From positions 558,001 through 622,000 of the forward strand of contig NZ_BMVE01000003.1 of the NCBI RefSeq assembly GCF_014650555.1: 64,000 bases of DNA. Direction: 5' to 3'. A program made the translations under genes and the position numbers. Every line of letters begins with the position of its first letter. The stretch's first letter is position 1. Source of the DNA: Streptomyces goshikiensis (lineage in GTDB: Bacteria; Actinomycetota; Actinomycetes; Streptomycetales; Streptomycetaceae). Shown here piece after piece: positions 53,041-61,085 of the stretch. The notes under the pieces are model-generated. The model saw only the letters and a list, made by a program, of their open reading frames with translations, did not search any database and was not told the origin of the DNA.

Positions 53041-53268
53041 TCAGATGATGTGGATCCGCTCCAGAGCTCCTGCGGTGTCCCGGATCATCAGGTCGTGCCC
53101 CTTGGCGCGCTCGCGCTCGATGAAACCCAGCAGCAGTACGGCCCTGTTGATGACATCGGACTTGCTGACACCGCTGGCGGCGACGAGTTCGGCGACCGCC
53201 GTCACGGCCGGCGGGCAGAGCGTCACGGAGTAGCGCTCGGTATCGGGGTGGCTGGGGACCTGGTCCAC
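53041..53268 (-). CDS. Small ribbon-helix-helix protein
   Basis: A 75-residue protein from a GTG start (AGGAAGG ahead): YSVTLCPPAVTAVAELVAASGVSKSDVINRAVLLLGFIERERAKGHDLMI. This is the beta-helix-helix pattern of CopG/MetJ-type DNA-binding proteins. No toxin gene is next to it, so it is not obviously an antitoxin. The target is unknown; it lies just downstream of the sortase gene and convergent with the aldo/keto reductase. Confidence 0.75.
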   Translation of the reverse strand: MDQVPSHPDTERYSVTLCPPAVTAVAELVAASGVSKSDVINRAVLLLGFIERERAKGHDLMIRDTAGALERIHII

Positions 53269-53352
53269 GGTGCCGCCTTCCTGTCGGTGAAGTGGGCACC
53301 AGATTTGCACAGTTGTGAGGCGAAGGTGTGGGGTTTATGCACCTCGTCCTCG

Positions 53353-54219
53353 CTATGCACTGCCCGTCATACGGGCGAACACGACCACGTTGCTGTCGTA
53401 GTAGTGCTTCTTCGGGTCGAAGTCGCCGCCGCAGGTGACCAGGCGCAGGCCCGCGTAGTCGAGGTTCTTGTACACCTCAAGGGTCGGGAACTCGGCCTTC
53501 GGGTACTCGGCGACGCGGTCCACGGTGAAGGTGGCCGTCTTGTTGTCCTGCCGGGTCACCTTGATGGTGTCGCCGGCCTTCATCGTCTTCAGCTTCTGGA
53601 ACACGGCCGCCGCGCCGTTCCACGTGACGTGGCCGGCGATGATGGCCGGCCCTTGGGAACCGGGCGTCGGTCCCGGCTCGTACCAGCCCGCGAGGCCGGG
53701 GTCCTTCGGGGTCTGCATGGTTCCGTCCGTGTTCTGCCGCAGCGTCTCCAGGGAGCTGGAGAGGCCGAGGGACGGGATGCTGATCTTCTGCGGCTCCGAC
53801 CGGGTGAGGGTCCCCTTGGCGGGGGCCGAACCGCTCTGCGCTCCGGCCCCGGGGGAGGCGGGGCGGCCACTGGCGGCCGCCTTGCCCGAGGGGGCGGCGC
53901 CGCCCGCGGCCGGAGCCGCGGCCTGCGGGGCCTGTCCCTGAGGGGCCGCGGGCGCGGCCGTGTCCGAGCCGCCGCACCCCGCGAGGAGCAGCGTGGCGAG
54001 GGCGGCGCCGGCCAGCGGGACCGCGACCCGGCGGCGGCGCGGCCGCCCGCCGGACCCGGGGGGTGTGGTGGGCGTGGTGGGCGTGGTGGGTACGACCCGT
54101 AGGGCGGGGGCGCCGGACCGGGTGGGTGTGGCGGGTTCGGCCCGTACGGCGGGGGTGCCCGGTACTGCGGGTACGAGACGCACGGCCGGTGCGGAGGCGG
54201 AGACGCGGCGGGGACTCAC
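53353..54219 (-). CDS. Class E/F-type sortase, possible lipoprotein
   Basis: A 288-residue protein. Residues 1-80 are Pro/Thr/Arg-rich with a TTP triplet repeat, then a hydrophobic helix ending in LLLAGC, a lipobox with Cys82. An Ala/Pro/Gly linker is followed by a sortase domain (ISIPSLGLSSSLETL; catalytic His in AGHVTW; Cys in RLVTCGG; VVVFA). The catalytic Arg is not obvious (SNVVVFAR). The GTGA overlap with the CHRD gene ties the two together. Sortases attach proteins to cell-wall peptides or pili; here the CHRD protein could be the substrate, although no LPxTG is visible in it. Confidence 0.85.
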   Translation of the reverse strand: MSPRRVSASAPAVRLVPAVPGTPAVRAEPATPTRSGAPALRVVPTTPTTPTTPPGSGGRPRRRRVAVPLAGAALATLLLAGCGGSDTAAPAAPQGQAPQAAAPAAGGAAPSGKAAASGRPASPGAGAQSGSAPAKGTLTRSEPQKISIPSLGLSSSLETLRQNTDGTMQTPKDPGLAGWYEPGPTPGSQGPAIIAGHVTWNGAAAVFQKLKTMKAGDTIKVTRQDNKTATFTVDRVAEYPKAEFPTLEVYKNLDYAGLRLVTCGGDFDPKKHYYDSNVVVFARMTGSA

Positions 54220-55040
54220 GCGGCGCCCCCCGTGGACTCCTCGCGGACGGGGACCGCGACGGCCCGCCTCCGCGAGATGACCACCGCGCCGACCGCCGCC
54301 AGCGATGCGGCGAACGCCGCCGCGGCCGTCGCCGTGGCCGGCACCATCGCGCTCTCCTCGGAACCGCCGCCGGTCTCGATGCCGCCGACCGGAATGGAGC
54401 CCACGGACGCGCCCATGACCATCCCGCAGTTCGTCGGGGCCGTGGCCTCCTGCGGCAGCTTCGGGTCGAGCTCGCTCTTGCCGGCGCCCTCGAAGTCGTA
54501 CTTCTTGTTGTTGTTGGGGTCGATGCCGTGCTGTACGACGTGCAGGTCCTTGATGTGGTCGACCACGGCCTGCGATACGGGGATCGTCCGCTTGTAGGAG
54601 ACCTTGCCCTGCTTGTCGGCGACGGGCATCCGCTCCACGGCGAGGCCGCTGGTCGCCTGGGTGTCCCCGGACGTGGTGAGCGAGATGTTGATGTCGCCGT
54701 AGTCCTTCGTGGCCTCGGTGTTGCTGAGGATCCCGTCCCGGTTGGTGTCGTCGCTCGCGTCCGGGCAGTGGAAGTCGTGCCCGTTGGTCGAGCCGTGCAG
54801 GTGCTGGGCCGAGGGCTGTCCGGGAACCATGCCCTCGGATTCGATCTGCACGGTCAGCTGGGTGCCCTTGAGGCTGAGCATGACCGTACCCCGGGAACCG
54901 GAGTTGTTGAGCTGCGCCAGGTCGATCTGGTAAGCCTTTCCGTCCTCCGCGAGGGCGGGACCGGACAGGCCCAGGCTCAGGAACACGGCGGCGGGCACGG
55001 CGGCGAGTGCCACGAGGCGACCAGTGGGCTTGGCTATCAC
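54216..55040 (-). CDS. Secreted CHRD-domain membrane-anchored protein
   Basis: A 274-residue protein with signal peptide IAKPTGRLVALAAVPAAVFLSLGLSGPALA and a CHRD (chordin-like) beta domain: YQIDLAQLNNSGSRGTVMLSLKGTQLTVQIESEGMVPGQPSAQHLHG, with Cys and His pairs. A disordered stretch and a C-terminal transmembrane helix (ATAAAAFAASLAAVGAVVISRRR) follow. CHRD proteins coupled with sortases recur in actinobacteria. The GTG start is preceded by AGGAG. The surface-anchoring role is inferred. Confidence 0.9.
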   Translation of the reverse strand: MIAKPTGRLVALAAVPAAVFLSLGLSGPALAEDGKAYQIDLAQLNNSGSRGTVMLSLKGTQLTVQIESEGMVPGQPSAQHLHGSTNGHDFHCPDASDDTNRDGILSNTEATKDYGDINISLTTSGDTQATSGLAVERMPVADKQGKVSYKRTIPVSQAVVDHIKDLHVVQHGIDPNNNKKYDFEGAGKSELDPKLPQEATAPTNCGMVMGASVGSIPVGGIETGGGSEESAMVPATATAAAAFAASLAAVGAVVISRRRAVAVPVREESTGGAA

Positions 55041-55203
55041 ATTCGCTCCTGTTCCGCGGGTTCCCGGGACGGGAATCGCAGATCGTACGGGGGGTGAAGC
55101 GAGCTCCCGGAGGGGGTCTCACTGTGTCTTCGGAGCGCCAACTGCCTTGGATTGGCGCTTACTTGAAAATTTTTCCGAGAACCGGCAGCGGCGCCGTCCG
55201 CTG

Positions 55204-55818
55204 CTACGCGGCGGACTTCGACGGGACCGGTTCCGTCCGGGCCGGCAGCGGTCCGCCGGTCATCCAGATGCGGGACATCTCTTGTGCCAGGACGGGGGAG
55301 CTGGCAGCCTCGCAGAGCATCTCTCCGAGCACGAGCATCCCGAGTGCGGTGCACTTCGGATCGGTGTTCCGGTGCAGCCACATCACCGCCTTCATCATGG
55401 GCCGACGGCCCAGGGAAAGCCCTGTTCTGCCCACTTCGGCCGCCGCTTCGAGGGCGGGAACCTCCCCTTCGAACGAAAGGGCTTCCGCGTGATGGACTCC
55501 CGGCGGTGCGACAGCGTCCCGCACGTGCCGGAAACGCCCCTCCGGCGGGGCCTGCCAGTTCTCGAAGGTATTGCGGAATCCAGTGATGCGGAGAACTGAA
55601 TTCTGTGTGCGGAGCTCGATGAAGAGCTCGATGAACAACCCTCTCAGCTGAATGCGGACGGGCAGGTACCGAGCGCTCACCTCCTCGTTTCCCGCTCGCC
55701 CGGGCAGACACTGCGCCAGCGCGGCCCGGGACCGGATGGACGAGGCGAGCAGCCGGTAATCGCCCACGGAAGCGTGTGCCACAGAAAACGACACGGGCTT
55801 CAATACGATGGCGCGCAT
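55204..55818 (-). CDS. Ribosome-inactivating-protein-like, probably degenerate
   Basis: A 204-residue protein resembling the RIP (rRNA N-glycosidase) fold: VSFSVAHASVGDYRLLASSIRSRAALAQCLP at the N terminus, VRIQLRGLFIELFIELRTQNSVLRITGFRN in the beta core, and ALGMLVLGEMLCEAASSPVLAQEMSRIW in the active-site helix. Glu170 sits where the catalytic Glu would, but the expected SEAAR reads CEAAS, and the tyrosine before GYR is replaced (RITGFR). An in-frame 12-base duplication repeats FIEL. The C terminus is short. There is no signal peptide. Codon use is less GC-biased than in the neighbours, suggesting recent acquisition. The start is uncertain; the frame extends to 55935. Confidence 0.5.
   Translation of the reverse strand: MRAIVLKPVSFSVAHASVGDYRLLASSIRSRAALAQCLPGRAGNEEVSARYLPVRIQLRGLFIELFIELRTQNSVLRITGFRNTFENWQAPPEGRFRHVRDAVAPPGVHHAEALSFEGEVPALEAAAEVGRTGLSLGRRPMMKAVMWLHRNTDPKCTALGMLVLGEMLCEAASSPVLAQEMSRIWMTGGPLPARTEPVPSKSAA
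55612..55635. repeat. Perfect 12-base tandem duplication inside the RIP-like gene
   Basis: GAGCTCGATGAA occurs twice in direct succession (55612-55623, 55624-55635), giving the FIELFIEL repeat on the minus strand. It looks like a recent slippage event that keeps the frame. Confidence 0.9.
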
Positions 55819-56153
55819 CAGTTCGCCGAGCCGGAAATCGGACTCCCGGGAGGGAAGTACACCGTATTCGCATTGACCTCCACCGGATCTCCCATCCTGC
55901 CGCCCGCACGCACAACAGTGGGCGGTCGGCATCATTCGGTGTTGCCGGACTTCCTTCGGTCCGGTCCTTTGTAGTCGGTCATGCGGCGGTGGAGCGGGTA
56001 TTTACCCTCTGATGCTAAGAACTGATCACGCCGTCGCGTCCCGCGGCGCCCGGTGTGTGATCGCGCGATGCCCGCCGCACACGGGGGCGGCGGGCATCGC
56101 ACATCGGCGGGACGGGTGGCCGGTCGGGCGGCCGTTCTCGGAGCGGCGGTCCG
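55819..56153. other. 335-base intergenic region with GNAT terminator
   Basis: No convincing gene. The part up to about 56010 is lower in GC and lies upstream of the RIP-like gene. A GC hairpin at 56065-56100 ends the GNAT transcript coming from the right. Confidence 0.5.
56065..56100 (-). terminator. Hairpin terminator of the GNAT gene
   Basis: GCGATGCCCGCCGC at 56065-56078 pairs perfectly (14 bp) with 56087-56100 around an 8-base loop, about 50 bases after the GNAT stop. Confidence 0.75.
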
Positions 56154-56786
56154 TCAGCGCGCGGTCGCGGGCGCGGTGCCGGCGGGCCGCGGGGCGCGGC
56201 GCATGGCCCACAAAGTCGGCCCGCCGCCGGGGAGTTCGACCTCGCCGACCACCTCGAAGCCGAAGTGCTCGTAGAAGGGGAGGTTGGACGCCTTGGAGGA
56301 CTCCAGGTAGGTCGCCAGACCGTCCGCGTCGGCCTTGGCGAGGCCCGAGCGCAGGAGGGCGGCTCCGTGTCCCCGGCCCTGGGCGGCCGGGTCCGCGCCG
56401 AGCACGGCCAGGTACCAGTGCGGTTCCTGGGGTCCGTGCCCGGCCGCGGCCTCCGCGGCCTGCCGGAACAGCGCGGCCCGGTCGCCGAGGATCTCCGAGA
56501 GCTCCCGGACGGTCTCCGCGTCGGGAACGGCCTTGTCCTGTGCGCCCGGCGGCACCCAGTAGGCGGCCGCCGACCCGGTGTGCTCGCAGACGCCGTGGAG
56601 GGCGTACTGCCGGAGGAAGAGGGTGCTGAAGTAACGGGCCATCCCCGCCTCGCGCGTGGCCTCGTCGGGGAAGAACCAGCGCATCATCGGGTCGTCGCCG
56701 AAAGCGCGGGCCAGGTTGCGGCCGATCGGTGCGGCGTCGTCGATCGTTGCCGGTTCCGGAGTGTTCGTTATCGACATACGGGTCAT
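56154..56786 (-). CDS. GNAT-family N-acetyltransferase
   Basis: A 210-residue acetyltransferase: ARAFGDDPMMRWFFPDEATREAGMARYFSTLFL, then HWYLAVLGADPAAQGRGHGAALLRSGLAKADADGLATYLESSKASNLPFYEHFGFEVVGEVELPGGGP. The QGRGHG motif binds acetyl-CoA. The LESS-ASNLPFYEHFGF segment is typical of this actinobacterial GNAT group. The substrate is unknown. The ATG at 56777 (MSITNT) is a close alternative start. Confidence 0.9.
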   Translation of the reverse strand: MTRMSITNTPEPATIDDAAPIGRNLARAFGDDPMMRWFFPDEATREAGMARYFSTLFLRQYALHGVCEHTGSAAAYWVPPGAQDKAVPDAETVRELSEILGDRAALFRQAAEAAAGHGPQEPHWYLAVLGADPAAQGRGHGAALLRSGLAKADADGLATYLESSKASNLPFYEHFGFEVVGEVELPGGGPTLWAMRRAPRPAGTAPATAR

Positions 56787-56847
56787 TCTGCATCCGATGA
56801 TCTTGGACGCCCGAGCCGGGTGCGCCCCGCCGGCGCGGACGCCCCGC

Positions 56848-57630
56848 TCACTCCCCGAAGGCGCCGTGCCGGCCCGCGCCCGAGGCGAAACGGCCCGCCC
56901 CCGCCCGGGTTTCACCCGCGGTCAGCGGCACCAGCCCGTGCCGGTATTCTCCGGCCAGCGCCTCGGCCTCGCTCAGCCCGTGCTGCTCCAGGACGGACAG
57001 CCGGTCGTGGCGCAGGCACAGCTGGGGGAACGCGGCGATCTCGCGGGCCAGTTCCTCGGCCGCCTGCCGGGACCGCCCCGCGGGCACCACGCGGTGGGCG
57101 AGGCCGATGTCGTACGCCTCGGCGGCGCCGACCGGACGGCCCGTCAGGATCATGTCCATGGCCCGGCTCTCGCCGATCAGGCGGGGCAGCCGCACCGTGC
57201 CGCCGTCGATCAGCGGCACGCCCCAGCGGCGGCAGAACACACCGAAGACCGCGTCCTCCTCAACGACCCGCAGATCGCACCAGAGCGCCAACTCCAGGCC
57301 CCCCGCCACCGCGTGCCCGGCCACGGCCGCGACCACCGGCTTGCTCAGCCGCATCCGGGTCGGCCCCATGGGACCGTCCCCCGAGGCGAGCACCTGATTG
57401 CCGCGCTCGGTGCCGATGGCCTTCAGGTCCGCGCCCGCGCAGAACGTCCCGCCCTCGCCCCAGAGCACCGCGACCGCCGCGTCCTCGTCGGCCTCGAACG
57501 CCCGGAACGCGTCGGCGAGCCGCGCCGCCGTCGGACCGTCCACGGCGTTGCGGACCGCCGGCCTGCTCAGGACCACCGTGAACACCGGCCCGTCCCGCTC
57601 CACCCGCACCGAGGCCTGCTCCTCCACCAT
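56848..57630 (-). CDS. Enoyl-CoA hydratase/isomerase (crotonase) family protein
   Basis: A 260-residue crotonase: VVLSRPAVRNAVDGPTAARLADAFRAFEAD, the oxyanion hole WGEGGTFCAGADLKAI, HAVAGGLELALWCDLRV and FGVFCRRWGVPLIDGGTVRLPRLIG. The Glu at VPLIDGG is the position of a catalytic acidic residue in hydratases; here the residue is Asp. It acts on acyl-CoA esters; the pathway is unclear. An upstream in-frame ATG at 57660 lacks a good ribosome binding site. Confidence 0.92.
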   Translation of the reverse strand: MVEEQASVRVERDGPVFTVVLSRPAVRNAVDGPTAARLADAFRAFEADEDAAVAVLWGEGGTFCAGADLKAIGTERGNQVLASGDGPMGPTRMRLSKPVVAAVAGHAVAGGLELALWCDLRVVEEDAVFGVFCRRWGVPLIDGGTVRLPRLIGESRAMDMILTGRPVGAAEAYDIGLAHRVVPAGRSRQAAEELAREIAAFPQLCLRHDRLSVLEQHGLSEAEALAGEYRHGLVPLTAGETRAGAGRFASGAGRHGAFGE

Positions 57631-57765
57631 GCCGCACCCCTCCCCTTCGCGAGCCTCCATTGTGGGGGTGGCGAACGCGGCACGGCCGGCCGCACAGGGC
57701 GACCGGCCGTGACGAGTGGCGTGAACCGGCTCCGGCGTGCCGACGGGCAGACCGGGGGCGGGTGC

Positions 57766-58320
57766 TTAGACGGGCGTGCCCGAGATGGGCGTGAAGCCGG
57801 CGCCGCACGCCGCGGGCAGCGTCGCCGGAGTGAACGGCGCACCGCTGGCCGTGGCGCACTGGGCCTGGTAGAGGGTGCCGTTGCTGCCCAGCAGGGTGAT
57901 GTACAGGTTGCCGGGGTCTTCCTCGGTGGCCGAGAGGGCGGTCTCCTGGGCGCAGGTCGGCGCGCCCGGGAGGAGGGCGAGGTTGATCCAGACCCCCGGG
58001 TTGCGGCTGTCGTTGAGGAACGCGTGGCCCTGACGGTCGGTCGCCGCGCGGAACAGGGTCTCGAACAGGCCGCTTCCGGAGTAGTCGACCACGGCCGAGC
58101 TGACGTCACGCTCGGACGAACACCGGGGGGTGGTGGGCCTGGCGGGGGTGGTGCTGGCGGGCCTGCCCTTCGCGGGCTTGCCCTTGGCCGGCTGGCCCTT
58201 GGCCGTGCCCTTGGGGTCCGGTCCGCCGTGGGCGGCCGCCGCCGGCATGGCCAGCGCCCCCAGGAGCATGGCTCCCGATACCGCGGCGACACCCCGCGCA
58301 GCCCAAGTGAGCTTCCTCAT
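57766..58320 (-). CDS. Secreted hypothetical protein with Pro/Lys-rich linker and four cysteines
   Basis: A 184-residue protein with signal peptide LTWAARGVAAVSGAMLLGALAMPAAAA. A Lys/Pro/Gly repeat linker follows (KGTAKGQPAKGKPAKGRPA), then a compact domain with four cysteines (RCSSERDVSSAVVDYSGSGLFETLFRAATD, PTCAQETALSATE, QAQCATASG, PAACGAGF). The cysteines suggest two disulfides. I do not recognise the family; it is not a Streptomyces subtilisin inhibitor. The GGAAGGA ribosome binding site is clear. Confidence 0.75.
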   Translation of the reverse strand: MRKLTWAARGVAAVSGAMLLGALAMPAAAAHGGPDPKGTAKGQPAKGKPAKGRPASTTPARPTTPRCSSERDVSSAVVDYSGSGLFETLFRAATDRQGHAFLNDSRNPGVWINLALLPGAPTCAQETALSATEEDPGNLYITLLGSNGTLYQAQCATASGAPFTPATLPAACGAGFTPISGTPV

Positions 58321-58563
58321 GTGCTTCCTTCCGGTGAGTGCGAGCCCGCCTCCCCATGACGTGGAAGGCAAGCCTTCGCAGGAGGCCCGACCCTCCACGC
58401 ACGGTCGGTCGCGGCCCCTGCCCGGGAGGAACCTCGCACGCCGATCCCGAACGGATCAGCACACCATTCCGAGTCGTCACCCGTACGGGGCGTGGTGTGG
58501 CCCCGAATGGAAGGGGGACGCCGGCGCCCGCCCGAAGCGGGCGCGCGGCCGTCCCGGCGCGGT
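58321..58563. other. Intergenic region with the gap terminator
   Basis: The 243 bases between the secreted protein start and the GAPDH stop hold a GC hairpin at 58524-58544. I see no gene. Confidence 0.5.
58524..58544 (-). terminator. Hairpin terminator after GAPDH
   Basis: GCGCCCGC pairs with GCGGGCGC (8 bp) around CCGAA, 20 bases beyond the GAPDH stop. Confidence 0.65.
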
Positions 58564-59562
58564 TCAGCCCGCGGCGAGGAGGGTGAGGGTGTCGATCACG
58601 CGGTTCGAGAAGCCCCACTCGTTGTCGTACCAGGCGACCACCTTGATGTGGCGGCCCTCGACGCGGGTGAGCTCCGAGTCGAAGATCGAGGAGGCGGGGT
58701 TGCCCGTGATGTCGGAGGACACCAGCGGGTCGTCCGAGTATTCGAGCACGCCGGCCAGCGGGCCCGAAGCCGCGGCGCGGTAGGCCGCCAGGACGTCCTC
58801 GCGCGTCACGTCACGGGCGACCGTCGTGTTGAGTTCGACGATCGAGCCCACCGGTACCGGCACCCGGATCGAGTCGCCCGACAGCTTGCCCTCAAGGTTG
58901 GGCAGCACGAGGCCGATCGCCTTCGCGGCGCCCGTCGTGGTCGGCACGATGTTGACACCGGCGGCGCGGGCGCGGCGGGGGTCGCGGTGCGGACCGTCCT
59001 GCAGGTTCTGCTCCTGCGTGTAGGCGTGCACCGTCGTCATGAAACCGTGCTCGATGCCCGCGAGGTCGTCGAGGACGGCGGCCAGCGGCGCGAGCGCGTT
59101 GGTCGTGCACGAGGCGTTCGAGACGATCGTGTGCTGGGCCGGGTCGTACGCGTCGGTGTTGACCCCGAACGCGAGCGTGACGTCGGCGCCGTCCGAAGGA
59201 GCGCTGACGAGGACCTTCTTCGCACCCGCCTTGACGTGCCCGCGGGCGGCCTCGGCCGACGTGAAGCGGCCGGTCGCCTCCAGCACGATGTCGACGCCGA
59301 GTTCGGCCCACGGCAGCTGCTCCGGCTCCCGCTCCGCGAGGACGGTGATGCGGCGGCCGTCGACGACGAGGGTGTTCCCGTCGACCGTCACCGGGCGGCC
59401 GAGCCGGCCGGACGTGCTGTCGTACGCGAGCAGCCGCGCGAGGGTGGCGGGCTCCGTGAGGTCGTTGACGGCGACGACCTCCAGGTCGCTGTCGCGTTCG
59501 AGGAGCGCGCGGAGCACGTTGCGTCCGATGCGGCCGAATCCGTTGATGGCGATGCGAGTCAT
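58564..59562 (-). CDS. gap: Glyceraldehyde-3-phosphate dehydrogenase
   Basis: A 332-residue enzyme with NAD-binding INGFGRIGRNVLRALL, the catalytic SNASCTTNALAPL and HAYTQEQNLQDGPHRDPRRARAAGVNIVPTTTGAAKAI, and the WYDNEWGFSNRV ending. It converts glyceraldehyde 3-phosphate to 1,3-bisphosphoglycerate in glycolysis. The gene is alone, not in a pgk-tpi operon, so it is probably an accessory copy. A DJ-1/AraC regulator lies directly upstream on the same strand and a 14-base operator at 59625 precedes it, suggesting local control. Confidence 0.97.
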   Translation of the reverse strand: MTRIAINGFGRIGRNVLRALLERDSDLEVVAVNDLTEPATLARLLAYDSTSGRLGRPVTVDGNTLVVDGRRITVLAEREPEQLPWAELGVDIVLEATGRFTSAEAARGHVKAGAKKVLVSAPSDGADVTLAFGVNTDAYDPAQHTIVSNASCTTNALAPLAAVLDDLAGIEHGFMTTVHAYTQEQNLQDGPHRDPRRARAAGVNIVPTTTGAAKAIGLVLPNLEGKLSGDSIRVPVPVGSIVELNTTVARDVTREDVLAAYRAAASGPLAGVLEYSDDPLVSSDITGNPASSIFDSELTRVEGRHIKVVAWYDNEWGFSNRVIDTLTLLAAG

Positions 59563-59624
59563 GAGCCATGTCCCTTCTGCTTCTGTTCGCCACCAGAGTC
59601 GCGCCCGGCGGCCGCGCACGACAG

Positions 59625-59638
59625 CGGCGTGATTGCCA
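59625..59638. promoter_or_regulatory. Operator CGGCGTGATTGCCA upstream of gap
   Basis: Read on the minus strand it is TGGCAATCACGCCG, matching the element at 15698-15711 at 11 of 14 positions. It lies 63 bases before the gap start and just downstream of the DJ-1/AraC gene. Confidence 0.55.
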
Positions 59639-59700
59639 TGGTTCAAAAGGATCTCGCCACGCGAGGGAGGACGCCGGGGGCGAGGTACGAAAGAGAGGGC

Positions 59701-60657
59701 TCAGGAGCCCTGGGTGAAGGTGCGCCGGTACTCGCTCGGGGTGGTGTCGAGGATGCGCTGGAAGTGCAGCCGCAGGTTCGCGCCGGTTCCGAGCCCGACA
59801 TCCCCCGCGATCTGCTCGACGCTGCGCTCCGAACGCTCCAGCAGCTCACGGGCCACGTCGATCCGGGCGCGCATCACCCACTGCATCGGCGTGTAGCCCG
59901 TGTCCTCGACGAACCGCCGCGAGAACGTACGGGGCGACACCCCCGCGTGCTGGGCCAGCGCCTCCAGGGTGAGCGGCTCGCCGAGCCGGTGCAGCGCCCA
60001 CTCACGGGTGGCGGCGAACCGCTCGCCGAGCGGCTCGGGCACGCTGCGCGGCACGTACTGCGCCTGGCCGCCGCTGCGGTAGGGGGCCGCGACCAGCCGC
60101 CGGGCCGCGTGGTTCGAGGCGGCCACACCGAGGTCGCCGCGCAGGACGTGCAGGCAGAGGTCGATGCCCGAGGCGGCGCCGGCCGAGGTCAGCACGCTGC
60201 CCTCGTCGACGAACAGGACGTTCTCGTCGAGCTGGACGAGCGGGTGTTTCGCCGCGAGCGCCCGCGCGTAGTGCCAGTGGGTCGTGGCGCGCTTGCCGTC
60301 GAGGAGGCCGGTCGCGGCGAGCGCGAACGCGCCCGTCGAGATGGCCGCGAGCCGCGCGCCCCGGTCGTGGGCCGAGATCAGCGCCTCGATCACGGCCTCC
60401 GGCGGATCCTCGCGGTCGGGGAACCGGTAGCCGGGGACGAAGACGATGTCGGCCCAGCCGAGCGCGTCGAGCCCGTGGGTCACGTAGTACGACAGCCCGT
60501 CGCCGCCGGTCACGAGGCCCGGCGCCGCCCCGCAGACCCGCACCTCGTACGGCATGCTCGCCCGGGTCGCGAAGACCTGCGCGGGAATCCCGACATCGAG
60601 GGGCTTCGCACCCTCCAGTACGAGGACGGCGACGCGATGCAGGCGGGAGGCGGACAC
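59701..60657 (-). CDS. DJ-1/AraC (GlxA-type) transcriptional regulator
   Basis: A 318-residue protein: RVAVLVLEGAKPLDVGIPAQVFATRASMPYEVRVCG, elbow AAISTGAFALAATGLLDG (Thr in place of the elbow cysteine), then the AraC domain (LEALAQHAGVSPRTFSRRFVEDTGYTPMQWVMRAR and VEQIAGDVGLGTGANLRLHFQRILDTTPSEYRR). It is 138 bases upstream of gap and in the same orientation, and is the likely regulator of gap. It lies 21 bases downstream of the DUF4404-like gene. Confidence 0.93.
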   Translation of the reverse strand: MSASRLHRVAVLVLEGAKPLDVGIPAQVFATRASMPYEVRVCGAAPGLVTGGDGLSYYVTHGLDALGWADIVFVPGYRFPDREDPPEAVIEALISAHDRGARLAAISTGAFALAATGLLDGKRATTHWHYARALAAKHPLVQLDENVLFVDEGSVLTSAGAASGIDLCLHVLRGDLGVAASNHAARRLVAAPYRSGGQAQYVPRSVPEPLGERFAATREWALHRLGEPLTLEALAQHAGVSPRTFSRRFVEDTGYTPMQWVMRARIDVARELLERSERSVEQIAGDVGLGTGANLRLHFQRILDTTPSEYRRTFTQGS

Positions 60658-60678
60658 GGACTGAGCGTACGCGCAGGC

Positions 60679-60936
60679 TCAGATGCCGATGTTGGCCAGG
60701 CTGACGCCGAGGTTGCGCAGGGCCGCGGCCAGGGAGGGGTGGCGCACCTCGAAGCGCTCCGCAGCGTGGTTCAGCGACGTGGCCGTCCCGGGGGCGTCGG
60801 CGGCCGTGCGGTCCGCCGCCAGGTCGTCCAGCAGGGACTCCAGGTGTGCGCGTTCCTGCGGCGTGAGGCGGGAGTCCGTCGCCCGCACCTCCTCGCGCAG
60901 GGCCTCCAGATGTGCGTTCGTCGCGTGGTTCGACAC
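60679..60936 (-). CDS. DUF4404-like small protein
   Basis: An 85-residue, highly charged helical protein: SNHATNAHLEALREEVRATDSRLTPQERAHLESLLDDLAAD and RFEVRHPSLAAALRNLGVSLANIGI. The pattern matches DUF4404, a small family of unknown function with a C-terminal hydrophobic helix. The GTG start at 60936 has GAGGAGG ahead. It precedes the DJ-1/AraC gene and may be co-transcribed. Confidence 0.8.
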   Translation of the reverse strand: MSNHATNAHLEALREEVRATDSRLTPQERAHLESLLDDLAADRTAADAPGTATSLNHAAERFEVRHPSLAAALRNLGVSLANIGI

Positions 60937-61085
60937 CGCGCCTCCTCGGTTGCTCGCCGCCCGTGCCGGGGATTTCTTTCCCCCGGGCGGATACCGTCCG
61001 GTTGCCCGCCGATGGTGAAGGTACACCTGTCCGTCCCCGGCGGATCTTCACGGCACCCCGGGGGTGGACCACATCGGCCAGGGGG

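Noticed and set aside
53041..53268. Toxin-antitoxin module at the RHH gene
   Set aside because: No small toxin-like gene is adjacent on either strand.
57766..58320. Streptomyces subtilisin inhibitor
   Set aside because: Four cysteines and a secreted form fit loosely, but the SSI sequence pattern and reactive-site loop are not present.
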